From G963675935 sp963675935 (GTDB lineage Bacteria > Planctomycetota > Planctomycetia > Pirellulales > Thermoguttaceae), in the NCBI GenBank assembly GCA_963675935.2, contig CAXXPV010000003.1:248001-312000 (forward strand): a stretch of 64,000 nt of DNA. The letters are read 5' to 3'. The translations under genes were made by a program, and so were the position numbers. This document shows positions 16,386-25,411 of this stretch, piece by piece; within the stretch, counting starts at the first letter, position 1, and every line of letters starts with the position of its first letter. The notes below the pieces were generated by a model that had not been told where the DNA came from, did no database searches, and worked only from the letters and a program-made list of their open reading frames with translations.

Positions 16386-18158
16386 ATGTTCTCCACCTCC
16401 GCCAATACATCCCGAGATTTTCCGCCGGCCGAAGACGAAGCCCGGGCGTTCGGGCGTTTGCGCCGCCGCATCCTCGCCACGCTACTGCGGCAGATGTTCT
16501 CGCATTCCCGATTTCGGGTGACGCTGGTCGTGGTGCTGACCAGTCTGCTTTGGGGCGGCATGTTATGGTTGTTCGCCAACGGATTCACGTTTTTGCAATC
16601 GGCCATTACGAATCAGGAAACCTACTCCCTGGCGATGAGCCGGATGTTCGGCGTCTTCTTTCTTGCCCTGATGGTGATGCTGTTGTTTTCTTCGGCGATC
16701 ATTCTTTACGGCTCGCTGTTTCGCTCGCGCGACGCCGCGTTTCTGCTGACGACTCCTGCCCGAACGGGCCGCGTGTTTCTCCAAAAGTTTCAAGAAGCGA
16801 TCGTGCTGAGCAGTTGGGGCTTCGTGCTTCTGGGAAGCCCGATCCTTCTGGCCTACGGCGTCGTGGCCGGCGCCCCGTGGTACTACTATGTTCTATTGCT
16901 GCCGTTTCTCGTGGCTTTTCTCTACATTCCCGTGGCCATTGGAGCGATTTTGTGCCTTTGGGTCGTGCGATACATCCCGGACCGCATTCTCACCGTTCTA
17001 ATCACGTGCGTCGCGGTGCTGGTCGCCGGCGGCGCGTGGATGGCCTGGGGAGTTCTGACCGGTCCTCGCGGCAATCTGCTTACGCCGAGTTGGTTCCAGG
17101 ACATCGTCGGTCGGATGCGGATTTCCGACGTGCGGATGCTGCCGAGTTGGTGGCTGAGCACCGGCCTGCTCGACATGGTCAAGGTCGAGCGGGATTGGTC
17201 GGAAAGCCTCCTGTTTCTCGCGCTTTTGATCTCCAACGCCCTGTTCTTCCGTCAATGGGCCTTGTTGACGGCCGAGCGGCTCTACCGCCCGGCTTTCAGC
17301 AGCCTGTGCGGCAAGACAAGGCGGCGCCGGCGCCCCCGCTTCATGTTGTTCGACCGGTTTCTCTCACGCCTGATGCGCCCGCTTCCGACGACGGCGCGAT
17401 TGATGACCCTCAAGGATTTGCGGCTCTTCCGCCGCGACGCGATGCAGTGGTCGCAGCTCCTTATTTTCGTGGGCTTCCTGCTGTTCTATTTCGTCAACAT
17501 TCGCCCGTTCACCTACGATATTTCTTCCGCCGGCTGGGTGAACATGATTAGTTTTCTGAACCTCGCGGTCGTGGGTCTCACGCTCTCGACGTTCACCACC
17601 CGGTTCGTCTTTCCCATGATCAGCCTCGAAGGCCGGCGATTCTGGATCCTCGGCCAACTTGGCATCCGACGCGAGACGATCCTCTGGGACAAATTCCTGT
17701 TCGCCGCGGCCGGAACCATCCTTCCTTGCTCGGGCTTGGTCCTGTTGAGCGACGTCATGCTTCGGGTTTCAATGCTGGTCATCGTCAGTCACCAGTTGAC
17801 GTGTCTGGTGCTGTGTCTGGGGCTGGCGGGCATCGCCGTGGGCTTCGGCGCGTGGCTGCCGAATTTGCGGGTCGAATCGCCCTCGCAAATCGCCGCGGGC
17901 TTCGGCGGAACGCTTACCTTGGTGACCAGCACGCTGTTCATTCTGATCATGGTGCTGCTGACGGCCCTGCCCATGCACTTCTATCTCGCTGCCCAATTCA
18001 CCGGCAAGGGCCAGCCGTTCGAGGGCCAGGCGAACCTTCAATCGTGGCTTCTCTGGTGGCTCATCGGCGGCACGATCGCCAGCGTCGTGGTGGGTGCCGC
18101 CGCCACGCTGGTTCCCTTGCGGATCGGGTTTCGCGCGTTCCGAAAATTGGAGTTTTAG
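16386..18158 (+). CDS. ABC-2-type transporter permease
   Basis: 590 residues with about 12 hydrophobic segments. These start with VTLVVVLTSLLWGGMLWLF (about residues 45-63) and end with LLWWLIGGTIASVVVGAAA near the C-terminus. A basic loop (KTRRRRRPRFMLFDRF) lies in the middle, dividing the protein into two six-segment halves. This is the layout of single-chain ABC exporter membrane subunits. With the upstream ATPase and the anchored protein it forms one operon. The substrate is unknown; the SHGMRQR-type ATPase suggests export. Start ATG 16386 has no strong Shine-Dalgarno. The N-terminal 30 residues are polar and cytoplasmic. Confidence 0.85.
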   Translation: MFSTSANTSRDFPPAEDEARAFGRLRRRILATLLRQMFSHSRFRVTLVVVLTSLLWGGMLWLFANGFTFLQSAITNQETYSLAMSRMFGVFFLALMVMLLFSSAIILYGSLFRSRDAAFLLTTPARTGRVFLQKFQEAIVLSSWGFVLLGSPILLAYGVVAGAPWYYYVLLLPFLVAFLYIPVAIGAILCLWVVRYIPDRILTVLITCVAVLVAGGAWMAWGVLTGPRGNLLTPSWFQDIVGRMRISDVRMLPSWWLSTGLLDMVKVERDWSESLLFLALLISNALFFRQWALLTAERLYRPAFSSLCGKTRRRRRPRFMLFDRFLSRLMRPLPTTARLMTLKDLRLFRRDAMQWSQLLIFVGFLLFYFVNIRPFTYDISSAGWVNMISFLNLAVVGLTLSTFTTRFVFPMISLEGRRFWILGQLGIRRETILWDKFLFAAAGTILPCSGLVLLSDVMLRVSMLVIVSHQLTCLVLCLGLAGIAVGFGAWLPNLRVESPSQIAAGFGGTLTLVTSTLFILIMVLLTALPMHFYLAAQFTGKGQPFEGQANLQSWLLWWLIGGTIASVVVGAAATLVPLRIGFRAFRKLEF

Positions 18159-18161
18159 CGG

Positions 18162-18258
18162 ATGTACTCCTCACGTTCCGCGTGAGGTTTTGGTTCGCTC
18201 TTTGCGAAACCGCAAACGGCTGCCGATTCTCAATCCCGCTCCATTACTCCCATTGCTC
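18162..18258. repeat. Family C fragment and repeat family O
   Basis: CTCCTCACGTTCCGCGTGAGG (a C-like hairpin) is followed by family O (GCGAAACCGCAAACGGCTGC ... ATTACTCCCATTGCTCCTAT). It occupies the gap between the convergent permease and galE genes. Confidence 0.65.
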
Positions 18259-19248
18259 CTATTCCTCATACCCCCGCGGATGCCGCTCGAACCATCGCCA
18301 CGCCGTCGCCACAATCGCGTCGATCTCGACGTATCGGGCCGACCAGCCTAGTTCGCCGCGAATCTTGTCGGCGTTGGCGAAAAGAATCGCCGGATCGCCG
18401 GGCCGGCGCGGGCCGTATTCCACCGGAAAATCAACGCCCGTCACACGCTTCGCCGAATCGATCACTTCCTTCACGGAATAGCCGCGACCGATGCCGAGAT
18501 TGTAGAACTTCGCGTCGCCCGGCTTCAAGGCGTCCATCGCCACGATGTGCGCGGCGCATAGGTCTTCGACATGGACGTAGTCGCGGATGCACGTGCCGTC
18601 CGGCGTCGGATAATCGGTGCCGAACACCATGACTTTGTCGCGCTGGCCCAGGGCCGTGAGCAGCAGCACGGGAATCAGATGCGTCTCGGGCGTATGATCT
18701 TCGCCGATCGTGCCGTCGGCCGAGGAGCCGGCCACGTTGAAGTATCGCAAGGCGGTGAACGAGAATTCGCGGTCGGCCGCACTGTAATCGCGCAGCACCC
18801 GCTCGACGCACCATTTCGACCAGCCGTAAGGACTGATCGGCGATTGCCGCATGGTTTCGACGATCGGCGTCGCTTCCGGCTCGCCGTAGGTGGCGCAGGT
18901 CGAGCTGAACACGAGCCGCTTGACGCCCGCGGCCTTCATCGCCTTCAACAGGCTGATGGTTCCGGCGGTGTTGTTGTCGTAATAGGCCAAGGGGTCGGAG
19001 ACCGACTCGCCGACGTAAGCCAGCGCGGCGAAGTGCATCACGCAGTCGATGCGGTGTTCCTTGAGGATTTCGGTCAGCGATTGGGTGTCGGCCAGATCGG
19101 TTTCGTGGAAGACCGCCCGGCGATCGACGGCCTGACCGTGTCCGCGAAAGAGGTTATCGACGGCGACGACGGAGTGTCCGGCGTCGAGCAATTGTCTCAC
19201 GGCGTGCGAGCCGATGTAGCCCGCCCCGCCAGCAACCATGACGTTCAT
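18259..19248 (-). CDS. galE: UDP-glucose 4-epimerase
   Basis: 329 residues, normal length. It interconverts UDP-glucose and UDP-galactose in the cytoplasm using bound NAD. The extended SDR signs are GGAGYIGSH (7-15), the catalytic YGWSK (Tyr141, Lys145) and SSTCATYG. In the last motif Thr117 takes the place of the usual serine. Downstream come RYFNVAGS and the substrate-binding RDYVHVEDLC. It feeds surface sugars and may work with the rmlD-like gene that diverges from it about 230 bp away. Single minus-strand gene, with a family B inverted pair in its upstream region. Confidence 0.95.
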   Translation of the reverse strand: MNVMVAGGAGYIGSHAVRQLLDAGHSVVAVDNLFRGHGQAVDRRAVFHETDLADTQSLTEILKEHRIDCVMHFAALAYVGESVSDPLAYYDNNTAGTISLLKAMKAAGVKRLVFSSTCATYGEPEATPIVETMRQSPISPYGWSKWCVERVLRDYSAADREFSFTALRYFNVAGSSADGTIGEDHTPETHLIPVLLLTALGQRDKVMVFGTDYPTPDGTCIRDYVHVEDLCAAHIVAMDALKPGDAKFYNLGIGRGYSVKEVIDSAKRVTGVDFPVEYGPRRPGDPAILFANADKIRGELGWSARYVEIDAIVATAWRWFERHPRGYEE

Positions 19249-19286
19249 GGGGGTTCCTTCAAGTTCGTAGGCTTCAAGAATAAAGA

Positions 19287-19354
19287 ATAGCCCGGGGCCA
19301 ACGGCCCGCGGTCTGTTGGCAATTCAACCGCGGGCCGTTGGCCCCCGGCTATTG
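19287..19354. repeat. Inverted pair of family B elements
   Basis: AATAGCCCGGGGCCAACGGC.. and, in reverse, ..GCCGTTGGCCCCCGGCTATT are separated by about 15 bases and form a long hairpin between the divergent galE and rmlD-like genes. Confidence 0.85.
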
Positions 19355-19475
19355 GAAACTGTTAGTGTACCGCATCGAGCATTTCCCCAGAAGGGGGTCG
19401 TCGCGTTCTTGTGGAAATCGACGCAACAAGATATTCTAATCCCCTGTCCCCAATCCCTAATCCCTCATTTTTCCC

Positions 19476-20519
19476 ATGAGCATCGCCGTCACCGGAGCCT
19501 ACGGACAGTTGGGCGGAGAGTTGTGCCGGCAACTCGGCGCTCGGGCCATCCCGCTCGACATCGACACGCTCGACCTGACCGACGGCCGGGCCGTCGTCGA
19601 GCGAATCACCTCGCTCCAGCCGGAAGCGGTCATCAATTGCGCCGCCTACACGGCGGTCGATCGGGCCGAGACCGAGCCGGAAAAATGCCGGGCCATCAAT
19701 GCCGGCGCGGTCGAATATCTGACCCTCGCCTGTGGCAAGCTCGATTGTCCGCTCGTGCAAATCAGCACCGACTACGTTTTCGGCGCCGAGCCGCCGCCCT
19801 CGCCGCGCCCGTGGCGTGAAGACGATCCCGTTTTTCCCCAAGGAGTTTACGCTCGAACAAAGCTCGAAGGCGAACAGGTCGCCGCCAAATACAAAAAGCA
19901 TTGGATCGTTCGCACCTGCGGACTCTATGCCAGACCGGCCGACGCGCGGGCGGCGAATTTCGTCAAGACGATGCTGCGTCTCGGGGCGTCGAAATCGGAA
20001 CTGCGCATCGTCGACGATCAACATTGCACGCCGACCTACGTGCCGCATCTTGCTCGGGCGATCCGGTTCTTGCTGGAAACACACGGGGGACTGTCCCAAT
20101 TTTCGCGGCGAGAAGAATGTTGCCATGCGGATTCGCTCGACCGCCGCGAAAATGGGACTGTCCCCTTGACGCCGCGTGAAGGGGACAGGTCCATGTTTTC
20201 GGCCGAAGCTTTCTCGGCAAAATGCGATTCCTCGCCGAAAAATGGACCAGTCCCCGCGCCGTGGGGCACGTATCACGTGACGAACACAGGGCAGACAACG
20301 TGGCGCGAGTTCGCGGCCGAGGTGTTTCGGCTGGCCGGAATGCCGGTTTCCATTCAACCGATCACGACGGCGGAGTACGGCGCGCCGGCAGCGCGGCCGG
20401 CCTTCAGCGTGCTCGACACCGGGGCCTATCATCGGCTCGGCGGACCGGCGATGTCCGACTGGCGGGCGGCTCTGGCGGAGTATTTCGTCGAGTGGAAGGA
20501 AATGCAAAACACAAAATGA
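19476..20519 (+). CDS. rmlD: dTDP-4-dehydrorhamnose reductase-like protein with an inserted repeat
   Basis: 347 residues, against about 290 for typical RmlD. NAD(P)-binding GAYGQLGGEL (residues 6-15), NCAAYTAVDRAE, ISTDYVFGA, catalytic YARTKLEGE and RTCGLYA identify the RmlD branch of extended SDRs, which makes dTDP-L-rhamnose. The C-terminal part resumes with YHVTNTGQTTWREFA and ends in DWRAALAEYF. Between LLETHGG and PWGTYHV, about 58 residues (203-261) come from two adjacent family E palindromes. Removing them gives the normal family length. The site lies before the C-terminal substrate domain, so the extra loop may be tolerated. Start ATG 19476. Confidence 0.88.
   Translation: MSIAVTGAYGQLGGELCRQLGARAIPLDIDTLDLTDGRAVVERITSLQPEAVINCAAYTAVDRAETEPEKCRAINAGAVEYLTLACGKLDCPLVQISTDYVFGAEPPPSPRPWREDDPVFPQGVYARTKLEGEQVAAKYKKHWIVRTCGLYARPADARAANFVKTMLRLGASKSELRIVDDQHCTPTYVPHLARAIRFLLETHGGLSQFSRREECCHADSLDRRENGTVPLTPREGDRSMFSAEAFSAKCDSSPKNGPVPAPWGTYHVTNTGQTTWREFAAEVFRLAGMPVSIQPITTAEYGAPAARPAFSVLDTGAYHRLGGPAMSDWRAALAEYFVEWKEMQNTK
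20084..20255. repeat. Two family E palindromes inside rmlD
   Basis: First unit 20084-20168 (GGGGGACTGTCCCAATTTTC ... AAAATGGGACTGTCCCC), second unit 20179-20255 (AAGGGGACAGGTCCATGTTT ... AATGGACCAGTCCCC). Both are inverted repeats and together keep the rmlD frame open. Confidence 0.9.
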
Positions 20520-20525
20520 AAAATG

Positions 20526-20612
20526 AGCGAGTTGCGAAGCCGCAAGCGGCTGTCCATTCTCAATCCTATTTCATAAGTCCTATTACTCCCATTTCTCCTA
20601 TTGTTTTCTCAC
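20526..20612 (+). repeat. Repeat family O
   Basis: GCGAAGCCGCAAGCGGCTGT, then ATTCTCAATCCTATTTC and a pyrimidine-rich ATTACTCCCATTTCTCCTAT. It is located between rmlD and the SDR gene. Confidence 0.7.
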
Positions 20613-20631
20613 CCCCACCCCCACAACCACC

Positions 20632-21552
20632 ATGCCCGTCGCACTCATCACCGGCAGCGGAAAACGACGCATCGGCAACGCCGTCGCCCTGGCCCTGGCC
20701 GATCGCGGCTACGACATCGCCCTGCATTATCGAACTTCGGCCGATGAGGCGAAGGAAACCGTCGAGCAATTGGAGAAGAAGGGCGTCCGCGCCGCGGCCT
20801 ATCGGGCCGACGTGGCCGAGGAAGCCGACGTGGAGCGATTGTTCGGCGACGTACTGCGTGATTTCGGCCGGCTCGACGTTCTGGTGACCGCCGCGTCGAT
20901 CTGGGAGCGAAAGCCGCTGGAAGACGTGACGGCCTCCGACCTTCGCCGGCACTTCGACGTGAACACGTTGGGCACGTTCCTCTGTTGCCGGCGCGGCGGG
21001 CTCATCATGGCCGGTCAGCCCACCGGCGGCGCGATCGTGACCATCGGCGATTGGGCCACGGCACGGCCCTATCCCGACTACGCGGCCTACTTTGCCGCGA
21101 AGGGTGCGTTGCCCACGCTCACCCGCGCGTTGGCCGTCGAGTTGGCCCGGCGAAACTCGGCGGTTCGGGTCAACTGCGTCGAGCCTGGCCCGATCATGCC
21201 GCCCGAAAATCTTTCAGAACACGAAGTCAAAGGTTCGATCGCCGGCACACTTCTCGGCCGGCTCGGCCGGCCCGAGAACATCGCGCAGGCCGTGGTGTTT
21301 TTGGTCGAGAACGACTACGTAACCGGAGTATGCCTGCCGGTCGATGGCGGGCGAACGATCGGTGGCAACGATACTCGGCTGGAGTCGCTGCGGGAAGACA
21401 TCAATGATCAACTGCGTCGGCTGGATAACGGAGAGGGTGCCAAACTGGCGGACGACGCCGCGTTGGAGACGTTCTTCACCACGGTCGAAGCTGAGGTGCA
21501 GAGCGAAAACGCCGCAAGGGATATTGCCGCTTTGCAGCGAAGAGAATTATGA
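20632..21552 (+). CDS. Short-chain dehydrogenase, pteridine-reductase-like
   Basis: 306 residues. The cofactor motif is TGSGKRRIG (TGxxxRxG), with the arginine-containing form and the following IALHYRTSADEA, both features of pteridine reductases of the PTR1/FolM group. Other SDR motifs are VLVTAASIW, catalytic YAAYFAAK (Tyr-x3-Lys) and NCVEPGPIMPP. GRLGRPENIAQAV and TGVCLPVDGGR close the core. About 55 residues beyond the SDR core (after IGGNDTRLESL) form a helical tail that is not usual. The likely role is NADPH-dependent reduction of a pterin or ketone; the substrate is inferred from motif type only. It probably shares a transcript with rmlD (112-bp gap). Confidence 0.8.
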   Translation: MPVALITGSGKRRIGNAVALALADRGYDIALHYRTSADEAKETVEQLEKKGVRAAAYRADVAEEADVERLFGDVLRDFGRLDVLVTAASIWERKPLEDVTASDLRRHFDVNTLGTFLCCRRGGLIMAGQPTGGAIVTIGDWATARPYPDYAAYFAAKGALPTLTRALAVELARRNSAVRVNCVEPGPIMPPENLSEHEVKGSIAGTLLGRLGRPENIAQAVVFLVENDYVTGVCLPVDGGRTIGGNDTRLESLREDINDQLRRLDNGEGAKLADDAALETFFTTVEAEVQSENAARDIAALQRREL

Positions 21553-21563
21553 GCCATGTAGTC

Positions 21564-21593
21564 TTGTTCCCACGTGGAGCATGGGAACAAGAA
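21564..21593. repeat. Family C palindrome
   Basis: CTTGTTCCCACGTGGAGCAT..GGGAACAAG forms one hairpin just after the SDR gene. Confidence 0.75.
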
Positions 21594-21672
21594 AAAGTAA
21601 ATGAGAATCACGCCCTCCAGAATATGCTATATTTCCCCGATGGGGCATTTGTGCCGATTTTGGCGGGCCAAG

Positions 21673-22182
21673 ATGCCGTCTCTCGATCATTCAATTTTGG
21701 AACGAGTTGAAAGCCTCGGCCAAGCCGCGCCGCCGCGCCAAAAAAACGCCTTTACCCTGATCGAAGTGCTCATCGTCGTGGTCATCGTGGCCGTGCTGGC
21801 CGGCGCGACAATCCCGAAGTTCTTGGGCGTCGCCGACGACGCCAAGGAAAGCTCGCTGAACCACAATTTGCATGTGCTCGAAGCTCAAATCGGGCTATAT
21901 CGCCAACATCACGCCGGCTATCCGACGGTGCAAGGCGACGCCCTGCCGCAACTGACCAGCGCAACCAACAGCGCGGGGAAAACCGGCCCCTCGGGCGCCG
22001 ACTACCCGTTTGGTCCCTACCTCCTCGAATCGCCGATGAATCCCTACGACGGCAGCACGAAAGTCACCCCGGTTCAGCTTTCCGGCAAACGGCCGACCGC
22101 CGTCGTGGGCAAGCTCGGCGGATGGCAGTATGACAAAGACACCGGCGCCATCTGGCCGAACCACGCGGAATATTACAAGTAG
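21673..22182 (+). CDS. Type II secretion/type IV pseudopilin (GspG-like)
   Basis: 169 residues from ATG 21673. In-frame ATGs at 21601 and 21643 are alternatives, but 21601 abuts a family C repeat and none has a clear Shine-Dalgarno. A class III signal is evident: KNAFTLIEVLIVVVIVAVLAG, with the conserved Glu at +5 of the mature pilin. The residue before the cleavage site is Ala instead of Gly. After the N-terminal helix comes IPKFLGVADDAKESSLNHNL and a GspG-like C-terminal domain (PYLLESPMNPYDGS, GGWQYDKDTGAIWPN). The product would be a minor or major pseudopilin in the inner membrane, processed by a prepilin peptidase encoded elsewhere. Confidence 0.82.
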   Translation: MPSLDHSILERVESLGQAAPPRQKNAFTLIEVLIVVVIVAVLAGATIPKFLGVADDAKESSLNHNLHVLEAQIGLYRQHHAGYPTVQGDALPQLTSATNSAGKTGPSGADYPFGPYLLESPMNPYDGSTKVTPVQLSGKRPTAVVGKLGGWQYDKDTGAIWPNHAEYYK

Positions 22183-22241
22183 GACGGATTTCCAAATCCG
22201 TCCAGACATTGGTGGACGGATTCGGAAATCCGTCCTACAAA
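22180..22241. repeat. Family K inverted repeat
   Basis: TAGGACGGATTTCCAAATCC...GGATTCGGAAATCCGTCCTA forms a hairpin that begins at the stop codon of the pseudopilin gene. Confidence 0.8.
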
Positions 22242-22270
22242 GAATCGCCGAATTGTTTTGATGCACGCCG

Positions 22271-23293
22271 TCAGTACGTCAACCCACCGCGAAGCATCAC
22301 CGTGTCGGTCGGGTTGAAGTTCGGCGTGTCGCTCTCGTAACGGATCTTCCGCCCGAACACGTAGCCGACCTCGAACCGCGACGTCAAACCGCCGGCCACG
22401 CGACGCTCGACGCCGAGAATGAATCGGTAGTCGCTCAACACCACTTGGTCGTGCGTGTCGTCGGGCTGCTTGATGGCCCAGGCGTCGCCGGTGAACTCGC
22501 CGGCCACATAGGCCCAATCCTGCACTTCGTCGTCGGCCTTGCACGAGTTGCCCCAAGAAATGCGGCGTGAAATCTTCGGATGCGGAAAGATCAGATCGAA
22601 TTTCACGTCGTCGCTCGGCGTCCAAATCACGCCGCCGATCGGTATGACCTCGGTGTCGAATCGATCCAAGTACGCCGCCCCGGCCACGAGCTTGGTTGTC
22701 TCGTTCCAGGTCCAAGCGGCCGCCGCGTGGCCGGTCAGTCGGAAGGCGTCGCTGTCGTCCTGCTCGAAATCGCTATACCAACCGGGCGTAATGGCCAGAT
22801 CGAGCCCCAGCTTGGGCGTCACTTGCGAAAGCCAGCGGAATTGCACGTAGCCTTCTTGCAATCGCGGCGGCAGTTCGGCGTTTGTCGGCCCTTCGAGATA
22901 ATGCACCGCGAAGCCGGGCGTAATCACCAGCGGCGAATCACGCGTCGGGCATGGCAACGCGAAGATCGATTGCAATTGCAGGTCGTTGCTGCCAAGCCCC
23001 TCGACCCCGCCGGGCGCGAGCCACGTGGCGTCGAACAGCAGCTTTTGGAACACGCCGTTCCGAACGCCCGGCGGAATCCGCGGCGCGTCCGGTTCGGCCA
23101 CGGCCGGCGCCACGTCGCCGTCGCCCGGCGATTGCACAAGCTCGGACGACGAATCGGGATGCGAAGCCAATTGAACCCGTGGCGATGTTTCCGCCGAATC
23201 GACCGCCGGAAGCCGCACGACCTCTTGCGCGAAGAGAAACGAGGGGAGAAGGGCGAAGATCAGCGATGCAACGAGGAGATGTTTATTGACCAT
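22271..23293 (-). CDS. Outer-membrane beta-barrel protein (DUF6268-like), paralogue 1
   Basis: 340 residues from ATG 23293, which begins a clear Sec signal peptide (HLLVASLIFALLPSFLFA). Longer starts run into a family B repeat. A disordered spacer rich in Pro, Ala and Asp is followed by strands with alternating hydrophobics: LVITPGFAVHYLEGP, LGLDLAITPGWYSDF, LVAGAAYLDRF, TRFEVGYVFG-type repeats, and a final MLRGGLTY with a terminal aromatic residue as in outer-membrane barrels. The neighbouring gene at 23549 encodes a paralogue with the same order of motifs, so the two arose by tandem duplication. Transport substrate or other role is unknown. Confidence 0.8.
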   Translation of the reverse strand: MVNKHLLVASLIFALLPSFLFAQEVVRLPAVDSAETSPRVQLASHPDSSSELVQSPGDGDVAPAVAEPDAPRIPPGVRNGVFQKLLFDATWLAPGGVEGLGSNDLQLQSIFALPCPTRDSPLVITPGFAVHYLEGPTNAELPPRLQEGYVQFRWLSQVTPKLGLDLAITPGWYSDFEQDDSDAFRLTGHAAAAWTWNETTKLVAGAAYLDRFDTEVIPIGGVIWTPSDDVKFDLIFPHPKISRRISWGNSCKADDEVQDWAYVAGEFTGDAWAIKQPDDTHDQVVLSDYRFILGVERRVAGGLTSRFEVGYVFGRKIRYESDTPNFNPTDTVMLRGGLTY

Positions 23294-23310
23294 CAGGCTG
23301 ATAATGTCGT

Positions 23311-23538
23311 AATAGCCGGGGGCCAACGGCCCGCGGAATGCGTTTTCCATCGCCAACGATGCCGACATTCAACAATGTTGCGATGTCGATGATCGCCAAT
23401 CCCTCATCCATCCCCTTAACCGTTCACGGGCCGAGAAAACATCGTCATTCTGAGCGTAGCGAAGAATCTCGTCTGGGCCGCGATTCCACGAGAGATTCTT
23501 CGCTGCGCTCAGAATGACGTGTGCCCCGTGAACGGTTA
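23311..23538. repeat. Family B element and a family A composite palindrome
   Basis: Family B lies at 23311-23336. Family A (CGTCATTCTGAGCGTAGCGA ... CAGAATGACG) occupies 23443-23519 and is framed by outer arms TAACCGTTCACGGG (23417-23430) and CCCGTGAACGGTTA (23525-23538). These separate the two barrel paralogues. Confidence 0.85.
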
Positions 23539-23548
23539 CTCCATCCCC

Positions 23549-24847
23549 TTAATACGTCAGCCCCGCGCCGACAAAAACCGTGTTGCTCGGATAATACGCT
23601 TCCGGCGAGTGGTCGGCATAGACCAACTCGCGCGAGCAGGACAAGCCGACCTCGACATAGCCCTCGAATTGCTTGATCGTCTTGAACCTCAAGCCCAGGG
23701 CGATTTCAATGTCGTTGTAATCGACCTGGGTGTAAGTGCCATCGGTGGGCACGGGCGGCTCGAAGCCCGTTTCACGCCGAATCATCCACGTGCCGCCGCC
23801 ATACTCGCCCGATACGTAACCCCACCACTCGGTGTTGCCCCAGGTCGTCAACTTCTTGCCGATTTCCGGATTCGGAAAAAGAATGTTGGCGTAGAAGTCG
23901 GGCGAGGGCGTCCAAACCAATCCGCCGGCGGGAAGCATCTTGATCCGAACGCGGTCGAGATACCAAATGCCGCCTTTCAACGTCATGTTGGGCGAAAGTT
24001 TTACCACGGCCAAGCCCTTCCCCGTGAAACGAAAGGCATCGCTGGTCACGCGGTAGAAGTCGCTGTAAATGCCCATCCGAAAGTTCAACTCCGCGCCGAA
24101 ATAATCCGCGATCTGCGGATTCCAGGCGAAATCGAGATAGCCGTCGTAAGTTCTCGGCGGCATGTCGGCCGGCGCTGGATCGGCCGGATCGAGCGGGCGG
24201 ATCGAAATCGGGCCCTCCCAATAATGAACTCCGAAACCGGGCGTGACCAACAACGGCGTCTGCGTGTTGTTGAACAACGGAAACGCGAACGTGACATCGA
24301 GGTTCAGGTCGTTGATGCCAAGCCCCTTGTCGCCGCCGCCGGAGAACCAGGCATAGTCGAAATTGACGTGCTGGATGAACTTCTGCACCGAACCCATCGT
24401 GACCGAAGAGGCCGGCAGACAAGGGTCCTGCTGCAACAGCGTGGGCGACGTGGCGCCGGGCGTGGCGAACGGATCCCACGTCGAGGCCGGCGCCGACGCA
24501 GCGCCGGGCACTGCACCAGCCGGGCCAACCGCCGCGCCGGGCGACGGTGTATAGATCGTTCCTGGGGCGCCAGGCGTCGCGCCCAGGGTCGTGCCCGGTT
24601 GAGCAAATGTCGTGGCAGGCGCCGGCGATAGCGTTGGCGTCGTGGGCGTTGGATAGACTGACGGCGTTGACGGCGCTACGGTAATCGTTGTGGGCGAGGG
24701 AGTTGCGCCCGCGGTTCCAACGCCGGGAGCGGCTGCCGACGACTCGGCCGGCGTGGCAAATTGCACACGCTGGGCCAGGGCCGTCGATCCCCAGCAAACC
24801 GACAACGCGGCCGCAACGCGGCATAGGATTCTCGCGGTTTTCACCAC
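23549..24847 (-). CDS. Outer-membrane beta-barrel protein (DUF6268-like), paralogue 2
   Basis: 432 residues. Signal peptide with RVAAALSVCWGSTALA, then a long low-complexity linker of Pro, Thr, Ala and Gly (residues about 30-125), then the barrel part. Motifs parallel paralogue 1: LLVTPGFGVHYWEGP, NFRMGIYSDFYR, DAFRFTGKGLAV, GGIWYLDRVRIKMLPAGGLVWTP, ILFPNPEI, and a final NTVFVGAGLTY. Differences are the longer linker and extra loops. Both genes face the same way, with this one upstream; a family A repeat between them makes a single transcript possible but unproven. Confidence 0.8.
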   Translation of the reverse strand: MVKTARILCRVAAALSVCWGSTALAQRVQFATPAESSAAAPGVGTAGATPSPTTITVAPSTPSVYPTPTTPTLSPAPATTFAQPGTTLGATPGAPGTIYTPSPGAAVGPAGAVPGAASAPASTWDPFATPGATSPTLLQQDPCLPASSVTMGSVQKFIQHVNFDYAWFSGGGDKGLGINDLNLDVTFAFPLFNNTQTPLLVTPGFGVHYWEGPISIRPLDPADPAPADMPPRTYDGYLDFAWNPQIADYFGAELNFRMGIYSDFYRVTSDAFRFTGKGLAVVKLSPNMTLKGGIWYLDRVRIKMLPAGGLVWTPSPDFYANILFPNPEIGKKLTTWGNTEWWGYVSGEYGGGTWMIRRETGFEPPVPTDGTYTQVDYNDIEIALGLRFKTIKQFEGYVEVGLSCSRELVYADHSPEAYYPSNTVFVGAGLTY

Positions 24848-24995
24848 CGGTTCCCCTTTTTCTCTTGATCAGAGGGGCATGAGACAAGTAATCGAGGATG
24901 AGGATGTGTTGAATACCAAGGCTTGACCGGCAGGTCAAGATCAAGGTGAACCGAACGACGGTAGCACCGCTAGCTTTGCTATCGGGGGCGTCCAT

Positions 24996-25290
24996 CCCGA
25001 AGAGATGCCCGCCGTGTCCATCCCGAAGCGATGGCAGCCATTAGCCCCGGGTGCGAAGCAACCCGGGGTTGTGGGGCGATGCGATGCCCACACCGACCCC
25101 GGATGGGTCGCAGCAGGGCATTCCGTTCAGGTGCCGCAAGCCCGATCTCCGGCCCCAAGGGCTGCGAACCCTCCGGCGATTGGACGTTATTGGCATCCGT
25201 TTCCGGGGGTATCGCTTCGCTCAACCCCCGGCTAATGGCTATGAACCCTCCGGATTCGGAACACACCGCCGCACACCCCCCACACGTGGG
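24996..25290. repeat. Family F repeat block
   Basis: CATCCCGAAGCGATGGCAGC, ATTAGCCCCGGGTGCGAAGC and the complementary CTTCGCTCAACCCCCGGCTA form a long imperfect inverted repeat. A near copy is at 40512-40760. There are no credible genes inside it. Confidence 0.75.
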
Positions 25291-25411
25291 TGCTATGCGT
25301 GATTCTTGCCAAATCGAACGAAAACACTAGATTTTTTCCGTGGATTGTGAGACAATAATCGTGGGCAAGGCCATGTCGGGAGCCGGGAACGGAGAACTAG
25401 GGAGAAATACC

